Source: Leucobacter chironomi DSM 19883 (GTDB lineage: Bacteria; Actinomycetota; Actinomycetes; Actinomycetales; Microbacteriaceae). From it: a stretch of 64,000 nt of DNA. A model generated the notes under the pieces. That model had not been told where the DNA came from, did not search any database, and saw nothing but the letters and a program-made list of their open reading frames with translations. Below are positions 25,579 through 32,892 of this stretch, piece by piece (the stretch's first letter is position 1; each line of letters starts with the position of its first letter). Where the stretch lies: assembly GCF_000421845.1 (NCBI RefSeq), contig NZ_ATXU01000003.1, positions 124,001-188,000 of the forward strand. The letters run 5' to 3'. The position numbers and the translations under genes are program-made.

Positions 25579-25586
25579 GGGGTATT
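25568..25586. promoter_or_regulatory. CsoR-like palindromic operator spanning the MFS stop codon
   Basis: AATACCCC-TAA-GGGGTATT is a perfect 8-bp inverted repeat. G-tract palindromes with flanking AT of this kind are bound by CsoR copper sensors. It sits about 170 bp before the YHS/CopB genes. The centre TAA is the stop codon of the MFS gene. No csoR gene is in the window, so the regulator would be encoded elsewhere. Confidence 0.55.
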
Positions 25587-25758
25587 GTGTTGGAGGAGCC
25601 ATGTCCTAGCGAAAGCCCGAGAAGATTGTCACGAGAATGCGGGAGCGAGTCACCATAATGAGTGGCAGATACATGCAACTACAAGCCGCCGGGCGCTCAC
25701 TTGCGATCTGATCCGTATCCGATCGAACCGTAATCAACCAAAGGAAGAGATCTACCTG

Positions 25759-26028
25759 ATGACTGCATACGAGAACCTCAACCTCACCGACACCTCCGCC
25801 ACGGGTGGCAGCTGCTGCGACCATACGCCCAGTGCGGAGACCATCGCCCAGACGCCGGCCGATGCGATGACCGAGTGCCAGGTCATGGCCGGCACCCCGG
25901 TCGTGAAGGCCGACGCTGAGGCCGCCGGACTCTACCGCGACCACAACGGGCAGCGGTACTGGTTCTGCTGCGCGGCCTGCGGGCCCCTGTTCGACGCCGA
26001 CCCCGACCGCTACGCCTACGCCGCCTGA
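25759..26028 (+). CDS. YHS-domain metal-binding protein
   Basis: The 89-residue protein has an N-terminal GGSCCDH cluster and a YHS-type core (ECQVMAGTPVVKADAEAAGLYRDHNGQRYWFCCAACGPLFDADPDRYA). The CC-x2-C cluster and the acidic end match YHS domains, which bind Cu, Hg or other soft metals and are often attached to or encoded near P-type ATPases. AAGGAAGAGA precedes ATG 25759. It lies 105 bp ahead of the CopB-type ATPase and may hand metal to it. Confidence 0.82.
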   Translation: MTAYENLNLTDTSATGGSCCDHTPSAETIAQTPADAMTECQVMAGTPVVKADAEAAGLYRDHNGQRYWFCCAACGPLFDADPDRYAYAA

Positions 26029-26133
26029 CGGCATCTGGTTCCGCGCTCCCGACGTGCGGACGTGCACGGGAGCGCGGAACCTTCGCCCCGGTCTCGCCTC
26101 TGGGCTGGGGTGACGAACGAAGGAGACGAGACC

Positions 26134-28323
26134 ATGAGCAACGATCCCTCGACACGATCGCACGCGCATCCTGAGCACGTGGACGTTCAGCACGCGCACC
26201 ACGACGAGCCGAACACCCACTCCGGTCACCACTCGCACGACCACCACCAGAGTCACGGCGAGCCTTCCAGCCATCACCACGACGCCCACGCGCACCACGA
26301 GGGACACGGCGGACATGATCATGGGCATGCCGGACACGGGGATCACGTCGGGCAATTCCGGCGCTTGTTCTGGATCATGCTCGTGCTCGCCGTGCCGGTG
26401 GTGGCCTGCAACGACATGTTCGCCCACCTCGTCGGCTATCAGCTGCCCGAGGCCGCGTGGGTGCCGTGGGTGTCGCCGATCCTGGGCACGGTCGTCTACC
26501 TCTGGGGCGGCAGGCCGTTCCTCTCGGGCGGGCTGAGCGAGATCCGCTCCCGCAAGCCGGGCATGATGCTGCTCATCGCACTGGCGATCACCGTCGCATT
26601 CCTCGCCTCCTGGGGTGCGAGCCTCGGCATGCTGCACCACGAGCTGAACTTCTGGTGGGAGCTGGCGCTGCTGGTTGTCATCATGCTGCTGGGGCACTGG
26701 ATCGAGATGCGCTCGCTCGCGCAGACCACCTCCGCCCTCGACTCGCTCGCCGCGCTGCTGCCCGACGAGGCCGAGAAAATCGACGGCAACGACGTAGCAA
26801 AGGTCGCTCCTGCTGATCTGGCCGTCGGCGACGTGGTGATCGTGCGCCCGGGTTCCTCGGTACCCGCTGATGGCAGGATCGTCGACGGGGCGGCCTCGAT
26901 GGACGAGTCGATGGTCACCGGCGAGTCGAAGACGGTGCGCCGGGAGACCGGCGATCAGGTGGTCGCCGGCACCGTCGCCACCGACTCCGGCCTGCGCGTC
27001 GAGGTCACCGCCACCGGCGACGACACCGCCCTCGCCGGTATCCAGAAGCTCGTCGCAGACGCTCAGGCGTCCTCGTCCCGGGCGCAGCGGATCGCCGACA
27101 CCGCGGCGGCGTGGCTGTTCTGGTTCGCCCTGGGCGCGGCGGCAATCACCGCCACTATCTGGTCGCTCGTCGGGCTGCCCGACGCCGCCGTGGTGCGCAC
27201 GATCACCGTGCTGGTCATCGCCTGCCCGCACGCGCTCGGCCTGGCGATCCCGCTGGTGGTGTCCATCGCGACCGAACGCGCCGCCCGCGGCGGAGTGCTC
27301 GTCAAGGATCGCCTCGCGCTGGAGTCTATGCGCACCGTGGATGCGATTCTGTTCGACAAGACCGGCACCCTCACCAAGGGCGAGCCGACGGTGACCGCCA
27401 TCGATCCCGCCGACACCCGGACCGAGGCCGAGGTGCTGGCCCTGGCCGCCGCCGCGGAGGCCGACAGCGAGCACCCGCTCGCCCGCGCGATCGTCGGCGC
27501 CGCGCGCGCCAGGGAGCTCGACGTGCCCGTGGCCTCGGACTTCTCATCCTCCCCGGCGGTCGGCGTCAAGGCGACCGTCGATGGAATCGTCATCGAGGTC
27601 GGCGGACCGTACCTGCTCGACCAGCACGGGGCGGACGAACTCCCCGTCGCCGACACCTGGCGCGAAGAGGGCGCGATCATCCTGCACGTGATCGCCGACG
27701 GCAAGGTCATCGGCGCCCTGCGGCTGGCCGACGAGATCAGACCCGAGTCGCGCGAGGCCGTCGACGCGCTGCACGCCGCCGGGGTCCAGGTCGTGATGAT
27801 CACCGGCGACGCGCGGGCCGTCGCCGAGACGGTCGCGCGGGATCTCGGCATCGACCGCGTGTTCGCCGGGGTGCGCCCCGAGGACAAGGCCGCCAAGGTC
27901 GCCGAGCTGCAGCACGAAGGTCGCCGGGTCGCCATGGTCGGCGACGGCGTGAACGACGCTCCCGCACTCGCCCAGGCCGACGTCGGCATCGCGATCGGGG
28001 CGGGCACCGACGTGGCGATCGGCTCGGCGGGTGTGATCCTGGCCTCCTCCGATCCCCGGTCGGTGCTGTCCGTCATCGAGCTCTCCCGCGCGGCGTACCG
28101 GAAGATGAAGCAGAACCTGTGGTGGGCGGCCGGCTACAACCTCGTCTCCGTGCCGCTGGCCGCGGGCGTCCTCGCGCCGATCGGCTTCGTACTGCCGATG
28201 AGCATCGGGGCGATCCTCATGTCCGTCTCCACCGTCGTCGTCGCCCTCAACGCGCAGTTACTCCGCAGGCTCGACCTCACCCCAGAGGCCAGCACCGCCC
28301 GGATCCTGGATCGCTCAGCTTGA
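26134..28323 (+). CDS. Copper-translocating P-type ATPase, CopB (CPH) type
   Basis: The 729-residue pump lacks a heavy-metal-associated domain. Instead it has an N-terminal tail of about 75 residues packed with histidines (runs such as HSGHHSHDHHQSHGEPSSHH). The channel motif is ACPHALGLAIPL, the CPH signature of P1B-3 pumps linked to Cu(II)/Cu(I) export. The phosphorylation site is DKTGTLTKGEPT, the phosphatase motif MDESMVTGESK, and the hinge VGDGVNDAPAL. ATG 26134 has AAGGAG upstream. With the YHS protein it forms a copper-export unit under the CsoR-like site. Confidence 0.93.
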   Translation: MSNDPSTRSHAHPEHVDVQHAHHDEPNTHSGHHSHDHHQSHGEPSSHHHDAHAHHEGHGGHDHGHAGHGDHVGQFRRLFWIMLVLAVPVVACNDMFAHLVGYQLPEAAWVPWVSPILGTVVYLWGGRPFLSGGLSEIRSRKPGMMLLIALAITVAFLASWGASLGMLHHELNFWWELALLVVIMLLGHWIEMRSLAQTTSALDSLAALLPDEAEKIDGNDVAKVAPADLAVGDVVIVRPGSSVPADGRIVDGAASMDESMVTGESKTVRRETGDQVVAGTVATDSGLRVEVTATGDDTALAGIQKLVADAQASSSRAQRIADTAAAWLFWFALGAAAITATIWSLVGLPDAAVVRTITVLVIACPHALGLAIPLVVSIATERAARGGVLVKDRLALESMRTVDAILFDKTGTLTKGEPTVTAIDPADTRTEAEVLALAAAAEADSEHPLARAIVGAARARELDVPVASDFSSSPAVGVKATVDGIVIEVGGPYLLDQHGADELPVADTWREEGAIILHVIADGKVIGALRLADEIRPESREAVDALHAAGVQVVMITGDARAVAETVARDLGIDRVFAGVRPEDKAAKVAELQHEGRRVAMVGDGVNDAPALAQADVGIAIGAGTDVAIGSAGVILASSDPRSVLSVIELSRAAYRKMKQNLWWAAGYNLVSVPLAAGVLAPIGFVLPMSIGAILMSVSTVVVALNAQLLRRLDLTPEASTARILDRSA

Positions 28324-28665
28324 GAGCCCGTGAAACTTCCCCATCATGCCTATGCGGTGGCTAGCTACTCTGCAATTTGCACGACTCCTAGCTCGGGCTG
28401 CGAAAAGTGCTAACGAAAGTGCTAAGCAGCCTGTAGGTCGGGGTATCGCGGTGGAGTTATCCACAGGTTAGATGCCGTAGATCGTTGATTTCATACAGTA
28501 GAATGCTCGCCCGAGATTCGCGGCGCGAGGGGGTCGAGGTCAGTTCAAGTCCCCTCGCGCTAGCGACTGAACCATCGCCTCAAACGGCTCCGCTCTCCCC
28601 ACAAGCAGGTGCAATCGGGTTGCGTGAGGTTGCACTGTGCAACCTCACGCAACCCCGGTGCCGGG
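28324..28665. other. Non-coding spacer with two perfect inverted repeats
   Basis: No gene is supported. The first repeat is GCGCGAGGGG (28523-28532) with CCCCTCGCGC (28551-28560) around an 18-base loop containing a TTCAAGTCC motif like a tRNA T-loop, but no cloverleaf can be drawn. The second is the 39-bp palindrome described separately. The left part is AT-richer than its surroundings and includes an isolated DnaA-box-like TTATCCACA at 28458-28466. Confidence 0.55.
28617..28655. repeat. 39-bp perfect palindrome
   Basis: GGGTTGCGTGAGGTTGCAC (28617-28635) is followed by one T and its exact complement (28637-28655). It lies 11 bp past the stop of the minus-strand hypothetical gene. A perfect 19-bp stem with a single-base centre is far beyond chance. 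It could be a terminator stem, a recombinase or replication-protein site, or the target of a dimeric regulator. Confidence 0.85.
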
Positions 28666-29109
28666 TCAGAAGAGCGTCCGGCAGTCGCGCCTGCTCGGCG
28701 AGGAGTGCCGCCGCGTAGGTGCTGGCAGCCGTCGGGCTGGTGGCTGCAGTTCCTGGGGTTGCAGACGTTCGGCGAGCACGCGTTTCACGTCGCTCCATAG
28801 ATCAGGCCGATCATGCCGGGCGTCGCGTTCGCATTCCTGGCGCAGGTCGTGGAGGAAGCGGGCGCGTCGGTCTGGGGTGGAGAGCTGGGCTTCGTAGAAG
28901 CCGTCGAGGTTGTAGTGCGCGATGAACCCGAAGCAGCCGTGAGTGGAAAACCCGCCGTACAGGGATCGGGTGAAGCGCTCACGCGGGAAGTCAGCAGCGA
29001 TGAACCGCAGCAGCGAGTTCACGAACCGGGCCTTGCGCTCCGGCGTGCCCGACTCCCACCCCGACGCCTCGAACTGGGCTGGCTGGTACCTCGGTGCTCC
29101 CGTGCTCAT
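28666..29109 (-). CDS. Hypothetical protein of the mobile element
   Basis: The 147-residue soluble protein starts at ATG 29109 behind a strong GGAGGAAGGGA ribosome site. The first 110 residues look folded, with aromatic and charged segments (GWESGTPERKARFVNSLLRFIAADFPRERFTRSLYGGFSTHGCFGFIAHYNLDGFYEAQL cut by helices). The C-terminal 35 are Pro/Arg-rich. I do not recognise its family. It is divergent from the methyltransferase gene, with a 334-bp control region between them, and may belong to that modification or restriction-avoidance unit. Confidence 0.6.
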   Translation of the reverse strand: MSTGAPRYQPAQFEASGWESGTPERKARFVNSLLRFIAADFPRERFTRSLYGGFSTHGCFGFIAHYNLDGFYEAQLSTPDRRARFLHDLRQECERDARHDRPDLWSDVKRVLAERLQPQELQPPARRLPAPTRRHSSPSRRDCRTLF

Positions 29110-29443
29110 GGCGCGCGTCCCTTCCTCCGTGGAGTCTCGGTCAGGAAGAAGGTGCGCGTAGACAGCTACGGCGCAACGAGCAGATCGGCGCGAGCAGCGT
29201 GTGACTTCTGAGGCGAGTGATGCACGCGTCAAACCGCAGATGCAAGACGCGTGGAAGGTCAGGAACGAGACGTACGACGAGCTGATCGCCTGCGCCTCGG
29301 CGAGGTCAGGCTGGCGTGCGTCGGCGACGGAACTTGCGAGTGAGAGTTCCGAGCGTTCGAGGTGGGCGCGGGGTGCACCTGAGAGGTGACCATCCGGCAG
29401 CACTGGGCGTGCGGGCCGGGAGCACCGATCACCGGGAGCCCCG
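29110..29443. other. Divergent control region before the methyltransferase
   Basis: No gene is supported in this 334-bp stretch. It contains an 8-bp inverted repeat, CACGCGTC (29223-29230) and GACGCGTG (29246-29253), and must hold promoters for both flanking genes. I cannot pick clear -35 and -10 boxes. Confidence 0.4.
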
Positions 29444-30226
29444 ATGCGAGAAGACCCCGCCCCAAGCGCCGCGCTTCTCCGCGTCGGGTCGTTGTTCTCC
29501 GGCTACGGCGGTCTCGACCTCGCCGTCGAACATGCCCTCCACGCGCAGACGGTCTGGTTCTCCGAGATCAGTCCCGTGCAGCGCGTCTTCGCGCACCACT
29601 GGCCGGACGCGCCGAACCTCGGCGACATCACCACGATCAACTGGGCGGACGTGCCGCCGGTGGATATCCTCTGCGGCGGGTTCCCCTGTCAGGATGTCTC
29701 GACTGTCGGGAAGATGGCCGGCCTCACACCTGGCACCCGCTCCGGGCTCTGGTCGCACATGGCCGACGCGATCGACCGGTTGCGCCCCGAGTACGTCGTG
29801 ATCGAGAACGTGCGCGGTCTGCTCTCCGCATCCGCCGTTCGTGCAACCCCCGAAGGAGTCTCCGATGCAACCCCTGACCCCGCAACCCTTCGCGATCTGG
29901 AACCCGGCCTCTGGGGTGTGGGAGACGAGCCAGCTCGACCTCTCCGGGCGCTCGGCGCCGTACTCGGAGACCTGGCCGACCTCCGGTACGACGCGCGCTG
30001 GATCGGCCTACCCGCTTCCCTCATCGGCGCACCGCATCCCCGGTTCCGCGTCTTCGTTCTCGCGCATCGCGCCGATTCTCTTTCGCACGCCGCTCGCCTC
30101 GGACGCTTCCCGCGGCGGGGAGAGCGGGAACAATCGCGCTCTCTCATCAGGTCATCGACCTCGCCTTGCACGGGCCGAATGGCTCGACCGAATGTCGGAA
30201 CGAGTCGGAGAGTCTGTGGTCGCTGA
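29444..30226 (+). CDS. C5-cytosine DNA methyltransferase, catalytic part (alpha chain of a split enzyme)
   Basis: This 260-residue chain has the catalytic core that transfers a methyl group to C5 of cytosine. Motif I (SLFSGYGGLDLAVEHAL) binds S-adenosylmethionine, motif IV (GGFPCQDVS) carries the catalytic Cys, motif VI is VIENVRGL, and motif VIII is IGAPHPRFRVFVLAH. The target-recognition region, motif IX and motif X are absent from this frame. They lie in the overlapping next frame, whose own start is at 29865. After about position 30066 the alpha frame loses family resemblance and stops at 30226. Confidence 0.85.
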   Translation: MREDPAPSAALLRVGSLFSGYGGLDLAVEHALHAQTVWFSEISPVQRVFAHHWPDAPNLGDITTINWADVPPVDILCGGFPCQDVSTVGKMAGLTPGTRSGLWSHMADAIDRLRPEYVVIENVRGLLSASAVRATPEGVSDATPDPATLRDLEPGLWGVGDEPARPLRALGAVLGDLADLRYDARWIGLPASLIGAPHPRFRVFVLAHRADSLSHAARLGRFPRRGEREQSRSLIRSSTSPCTGRMARPNVGTSRRVCGR

Positions 30227-30506
30227 TAGATGGCATCTTCACCGCTGGGGACGATACGCCGACGCCATAGCCCGATGGGAGTACATCACAGGGAGTGCGG
30301 CTCCGAGCCCGGCACTCCTTCATGAGTCCGGCGGACCGAGACCGGCCCCGGCGTTCCTCGAATGGCTGATGGGACTTGAACGGGGCTGGGTTACGGGCCC
30401 GGCTTACGTACTGACCGCGAACCAACAGATAACCGCGCTCGGCAACGGCGTGCTCCCGCTCCAAGCGGCCGCGGCTCTCGAAGCCCTCCTGCGACAATGG
30501 GAGTAA
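29865..30506 (+). CDS. C5 methyltransferase C-terminal/target-recognition chain in an overlapping frame
   Basis: The 213-residue chain starts at ATG 29865 with GAAGGAG 6 bases upstream and overlaps the alpha chain by 362 bp in another frame. Its first part has SAPYSETWPTSGTTRAGSAYPLP, a pattern I know from C-terminal parts of phage and actinobacterial C5 methyltransferases. TPLASDASRGGESGN and a motif IX-like FLEWLMGLERGWVTG follow, and the end is motif X-like ALGNGVLPLQAAAALEALL. It should complete the enzyme in trans, as in the two-chain enzymes M.AquI and M.EcoHK31I. A simple frameshift is the main alternative. Confidence 0.75.
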   Translation: MQPLTPQPFAIWNPASGVWETSQLDLSGRSAPYSETWPTSGTTRAGSAYPLPSSAHRIPGSASSFSRIAPILFRTPLASDASRGGESGNNRALSSGHRPRLARAEWLDRMSERVGESVVADRWHLHRWGRYADAIARWEYITGSAAPSPALLHESGGPRPAPAFLEWLMGLERGWVTGPAYVLTANQQITALGNGVLPLQAAAALEALLRQWE

Positions 30507-30525
30507 TTCGACGGAAGGAAGCCAG

Positions 30526-30594
30526 GTGTCCCGCTCAAGTCCTCTGACGCGCTCATGGGGAGCCCGCTCTCTGATCTGGCCGGGCTCACCATGA
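30526..30594 (+). CDS. Possible 22-residue leader ORF before the AraC gene
   Basis: GTG 30526 follows GGAAGGAAG and its TGA (30592-30594) overlaps the AraC start ATG 30591 by ATGA. The ORF spans the left arm and the loop of a 20-bp inverted repeat. Coupled translation through a hairpin is plausible, but the peptide itself has no recognisable features. Confidence 0.35.
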   Translation: MSRSSPLTRSWGARSLIWPGSP

Positions 30595-30601
30595 GCGCGT
30601 C
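30546..30601. repeat. 20-bp inverted repeat around the AraC start
   Basis: GACGCGCTCATGGGGAGCCC (30546-30565) pairs with GGGCTCACCATGAGCGCGTC (30582-30601) with one mismatch and a 16-base loop. The right arm contains the preferred AraC start codon at 30591. It may be an autoregulatory operator or an RNA switch that hides the start. Confidence 0.65.
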
Positions 30602-31553
30602 AGCGATGAGTAGCGGGAACGATCGGCTTTCGCTGGCGAATCAGGACCTGGTGGCTACTGGTGGCTACCAGCCACTGCTCGCCCGCACCCGCACCTTTCA
30701 CCGACCAGTCGGCCCCGAGACCTATAACTGCGTAAAGCTCGCCACCGTGCGCGACGGATCGGCAATCGTTTACAGCGAGTTTGGGGAGAAGCACGCGAAG
30801 GTCGGTGACGTGCTGCTGCTCGGCGCGAACGTGCTCTGCGGCGCGCAACCCGAGGGCCACGTCACCGTCACGGTGATCTATCTCGATCTCGATTTCATCC
30901 TGGATCAGTTCTTCTGGCAGTACATCGATATCGTCAAGGATCGCTTCGCGTCGCAGAGTGTCGCGGACACGATCTACACCGAGCCCGCACAGTTGATGGG
31001 GCTTGGTGAGGATCGGATCGGGATGCTGATGCCGTGGCTTGATGAGTTGGTCGCGCTCAGCGTCGACGGGCAGTACCGGGAACGATTCCACCGGATGCAG
31101 GCGCTCTGGCACGCGGTGATCGACCAGGTGTCCCCGTTCATCCACGTCTCGCCGACTCGCACTCTTCCGGCTCAGCGGGCGCGCACGCGCCCGTCGGTCC
31201 CGCGTGGGCGGCGGTTCGCACCGCTGCGGGCCGAGGCCCGTGCTGTGCGAGAGCTCCTGGCCTCTGATGTGCGCCGTGCATGGTTGCTCTCGGAACTATC
31301 AGGAGCGGTACACCTTTCCGAAAAGCAACTCGTCCGAGTGTTCACGAACGCTTACGGGAAGACGCCGCTGGCATATCTCACGATGCTCCGTGTTGAGGAG
31401 ATGGCGCGGCTCCTTCGTGAGTCTGGAGTGTCGATTGCCGAGGCCGGCAACCTGGTTGGGTGGGTGAGTCGGAATCGTGCTGCGACGGCTTTTCGGGAAT
31501 GCACTGGTCTCACTCCGGGCCGGTACCGGGCGATGCAAGAAAAATCGTTGTGA
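30591..31553 (+). CDS. AraC family transcriptional regulator
   Basis: The 320-residue protein ends in the two-helix-turn-helix AraC domain: VHLSEKQLVRVFTNAYGKTPLAYLTMLRVEEMARLLRESGVSIAEAGNLVGWVSRNRAATAFRECTGLTPGRYR, where the second recognition helix region is shown by WVSRNRAATAFR. The N-terminal part is a cupin-like sensing domain (GDVLLLGANVLCG, HVTVTVIYLDLDFI). The start is ATG 30591, set by the overlap with a short upstream ORF; ATG 30555 and 30606 are alternatives. Its target genes may be in the conjugation operon that follows 232 bp later. Confidence 0.85.
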   Translation: MSASAMSSGNDRLSLANQDLVATGGYQPLLARTRTFHRPVGPETYNCVKLATVRDGSAIVYSEFGEKHAKVGDVLLLGANVLCGAQPEGHVTVTVIYLDLDFILDQFFWQYIDIVKDRFASQSVADTIYTEPAQLMGLGEDRIGMLMPWLDELVALSVDGQYRERFHRMQALWHAVIDQVSPFIHVSPTRTLPAQRARTRPSVPRGRRFAPLRAEARAVRELLASDVRRAWLLSELSGAVHLSEKQLVRVFTNAYGKTPLAYLTMLRVEEMARLLRESGVSIAEAGNLVGWVSRNRAATAFRECTGLTPGRYRAMQEKSL

Positions 31554-31565
31554 CCAGCATTTAGA

Positions 31566-31585
31566 CATTCTCTGCGCAGGGAATG
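31566..31585. terminator. Short hairpin after the AraC gene
   Basis: CATTCTCTGCGCAGGGAATG is a 20-base palindrome with one non-pair, starting 13 bases after the AraC stop. There is no T-run, so it may be a weak terminator or an operator. The rest of the gap to 31785 holds nothing else I can name. Confidence 0.35.
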
Positions 31586-31785
31586 GACGCAGTTCGCCCG
31601 ACCGCGGGAACGAATCTCTCATGGGCTGCTATCGGTAGTCCTACGTCAGGTGCCGTTGGGTCCTGACGGCCAACCTACCTCTTACTGTTCGCTGACCGTC
31701 TCGACCCGCCGCCGGCATCCCCGGCGTACCTCGCTTGCACGGGCACCCCGTTCTCGGGCCGCCCCGATGACGAGAGGAGGCGGTC

Positions 31786-32892
31786 ATGGCTGCGAGGAGA
31801 ACCCCCGAAGAGGCGCGCGCCGCGCGGGAGGCGAAGCTCGACGAGGTGCGCGAGCAGCTGAACGCGCAGGTCGAGAAGCTGGTCACCGGTGAAGACTGGA
31901 AGCAGGCGCTGACGTTTGCGGCGAAGTTCCGGTCCCGCAGCGTGAACAACTCGTGGCTGATCTTCGCCCAGCATCAGGCCGCCTGGGAAGCCGGCCGGGT
32001 GCCCGAGCCGATGCCGACGTACGTGGCCGGGTTCCGGCAGTGGGAGCAGCTCGGCCGCCAGGTTCAGAAGGGGCAGAAGGGGTACGCGATTCTCGCGCCG
32101 GTGACCGGGAAGTTCGCGTCGAAGACTCCTGCTGGTCCGATGTCGTGGCGCAAGCTCGCCCCGAAAGAGCAGCCGAAGCCGGGCGAGGTCGTCAGGTCGC
32201 GGATGATCGGCGCGAAAGTCGCCTACGTCTTCGACATCTCTCAAACCAGCGGCCCGGATGTGCCGCTCCCGCCTTCGCCGCAGCTTCTCGAAGGCGAGGC
32301 CCCGGCGGGGCTTCGTGATGGGCTGATCCGGCAGGTTGCCGAGGCTGGGTTCCAGTTCTTGCCGGTGCCGCACGAGGGCATGATCCACGGCGCGAACGGC
32401 AGCACGAACTTCGACACTCGGCAGGTGGCGGTGCGGACGAATATGGACGATGCCGCCCAGGTGAAGACCCTCGTGCACGAGCTCGCGCACGTGAAGATGC
32501 ACGGCCCCGACCAGGAGGAAGCCCGCCAGCATCGCGGGATCGGCGAAGTCGAAGCCGAGTCCGTCGCGCTCATGGTCGGGGCCGCGCACGGGATGGACAC
32601 GACCGCCTTCACGATCCCGTATGTGTCGGGGTGGGCGATGGCCGCCGACGGGAAGAACCCGATCCAGGTGGTGCAGGCGACCGCGGAGCGGGTGCGGAAG
32701 GTCGCCGTCGAGATCCTGGATCGGCTCGACACCGAACAGCTTGGCGACGGCACCCCGCCGGGCCTCACCCGCGAGGGTCCCGAAGTCTCGGCGGCGAAGC
32801 AGGTCGAGCGTAAGCCGTCGGCCCGCTCGTCCGCGCGGAAGCCAGCTGCGGCACGGTCGGCGCGTTCCTCGTCGCTGGTGCGGGGGCTGTGA
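31786..32892 (+). CDS. ArdC-like antirestriction protein with zinc peptidase domain
   Basis: The 368-residue protein starts at ATG 31786 behind GAGAGGAGG. Its N-terminal half has the ArdC-like single-stranded DNA-binding layout (SVNNSWLIFAQHQ, YVAGFRQWEQLGRQVQKGQKGYAILAP). The C-terminal half carries a metalloprotease motif (TLVHELAHVKMH) with a downstream glutamate in GEVEAESVALMV. ArdC proteins protect incoming conjugative DNA from host restriction. It heads a run of overlapping genes for primase, DUF2637 and conjugation proteins. The Ser/Ala/Arg-rich tail is probably disordered. Confidence 0.85.
   Translation: MAARRTPEEARAAREAKLDEVREQLNAQVEKLVTGEDWKQALTFAAKFRSRSVNNSWLIFAQHQAAWEAGRVPEPMPTYVAGFRQWEQLGRQVQKGQKGYAILAPVTGKFASKTPAGPMSWRKLAPKEQPKPGEVVRSRMIGAKVAYVFDISQTSGPDVPLPPSPQLLEGEAPAGLRDGLIRQVAEAGFQFLPVPHEGMIHGANGSTNFDTRQVAVRTNMDDAAQVKTLVHELAHVKMHGPDQEEARQHRGIGEVEAESVALMVGAAHGMDTTAFTIPYVSGWAMAADGKNPIQVVQATAERVRKVAVEILDRLDTEQLGDGTPPGLTREGPEVSAAKQVERKPSARSSARKPAAARSARSSSLVRGL

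Noticed and set aside
28458-28466. TTATCCACA DnaA-box-like sequence as a replication origin
   Set aside because: A single box without neighbouring boxes or an AT-rich unwinding region is not enough to call an origin.
28523-28560. tRNA-like segment with a TTCAAGTCC motif inside a GC-rich stem
   Set aside because: The motif resembles a T-loop, but the 5-bp stem around it does not pair and no acceptor, D or anticodon arms can be drawn. It is kept only as an inverted repeat.
29841-30226. Simple frameshift error in the methyltransferase gene
   Set aside because: The second frame has its own ribosome site and start, and family-like sequence well before the place where the first frame stops being family-like. 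A frameshift alone would not give conserved features in both frames. It is still listed as the main alternative.
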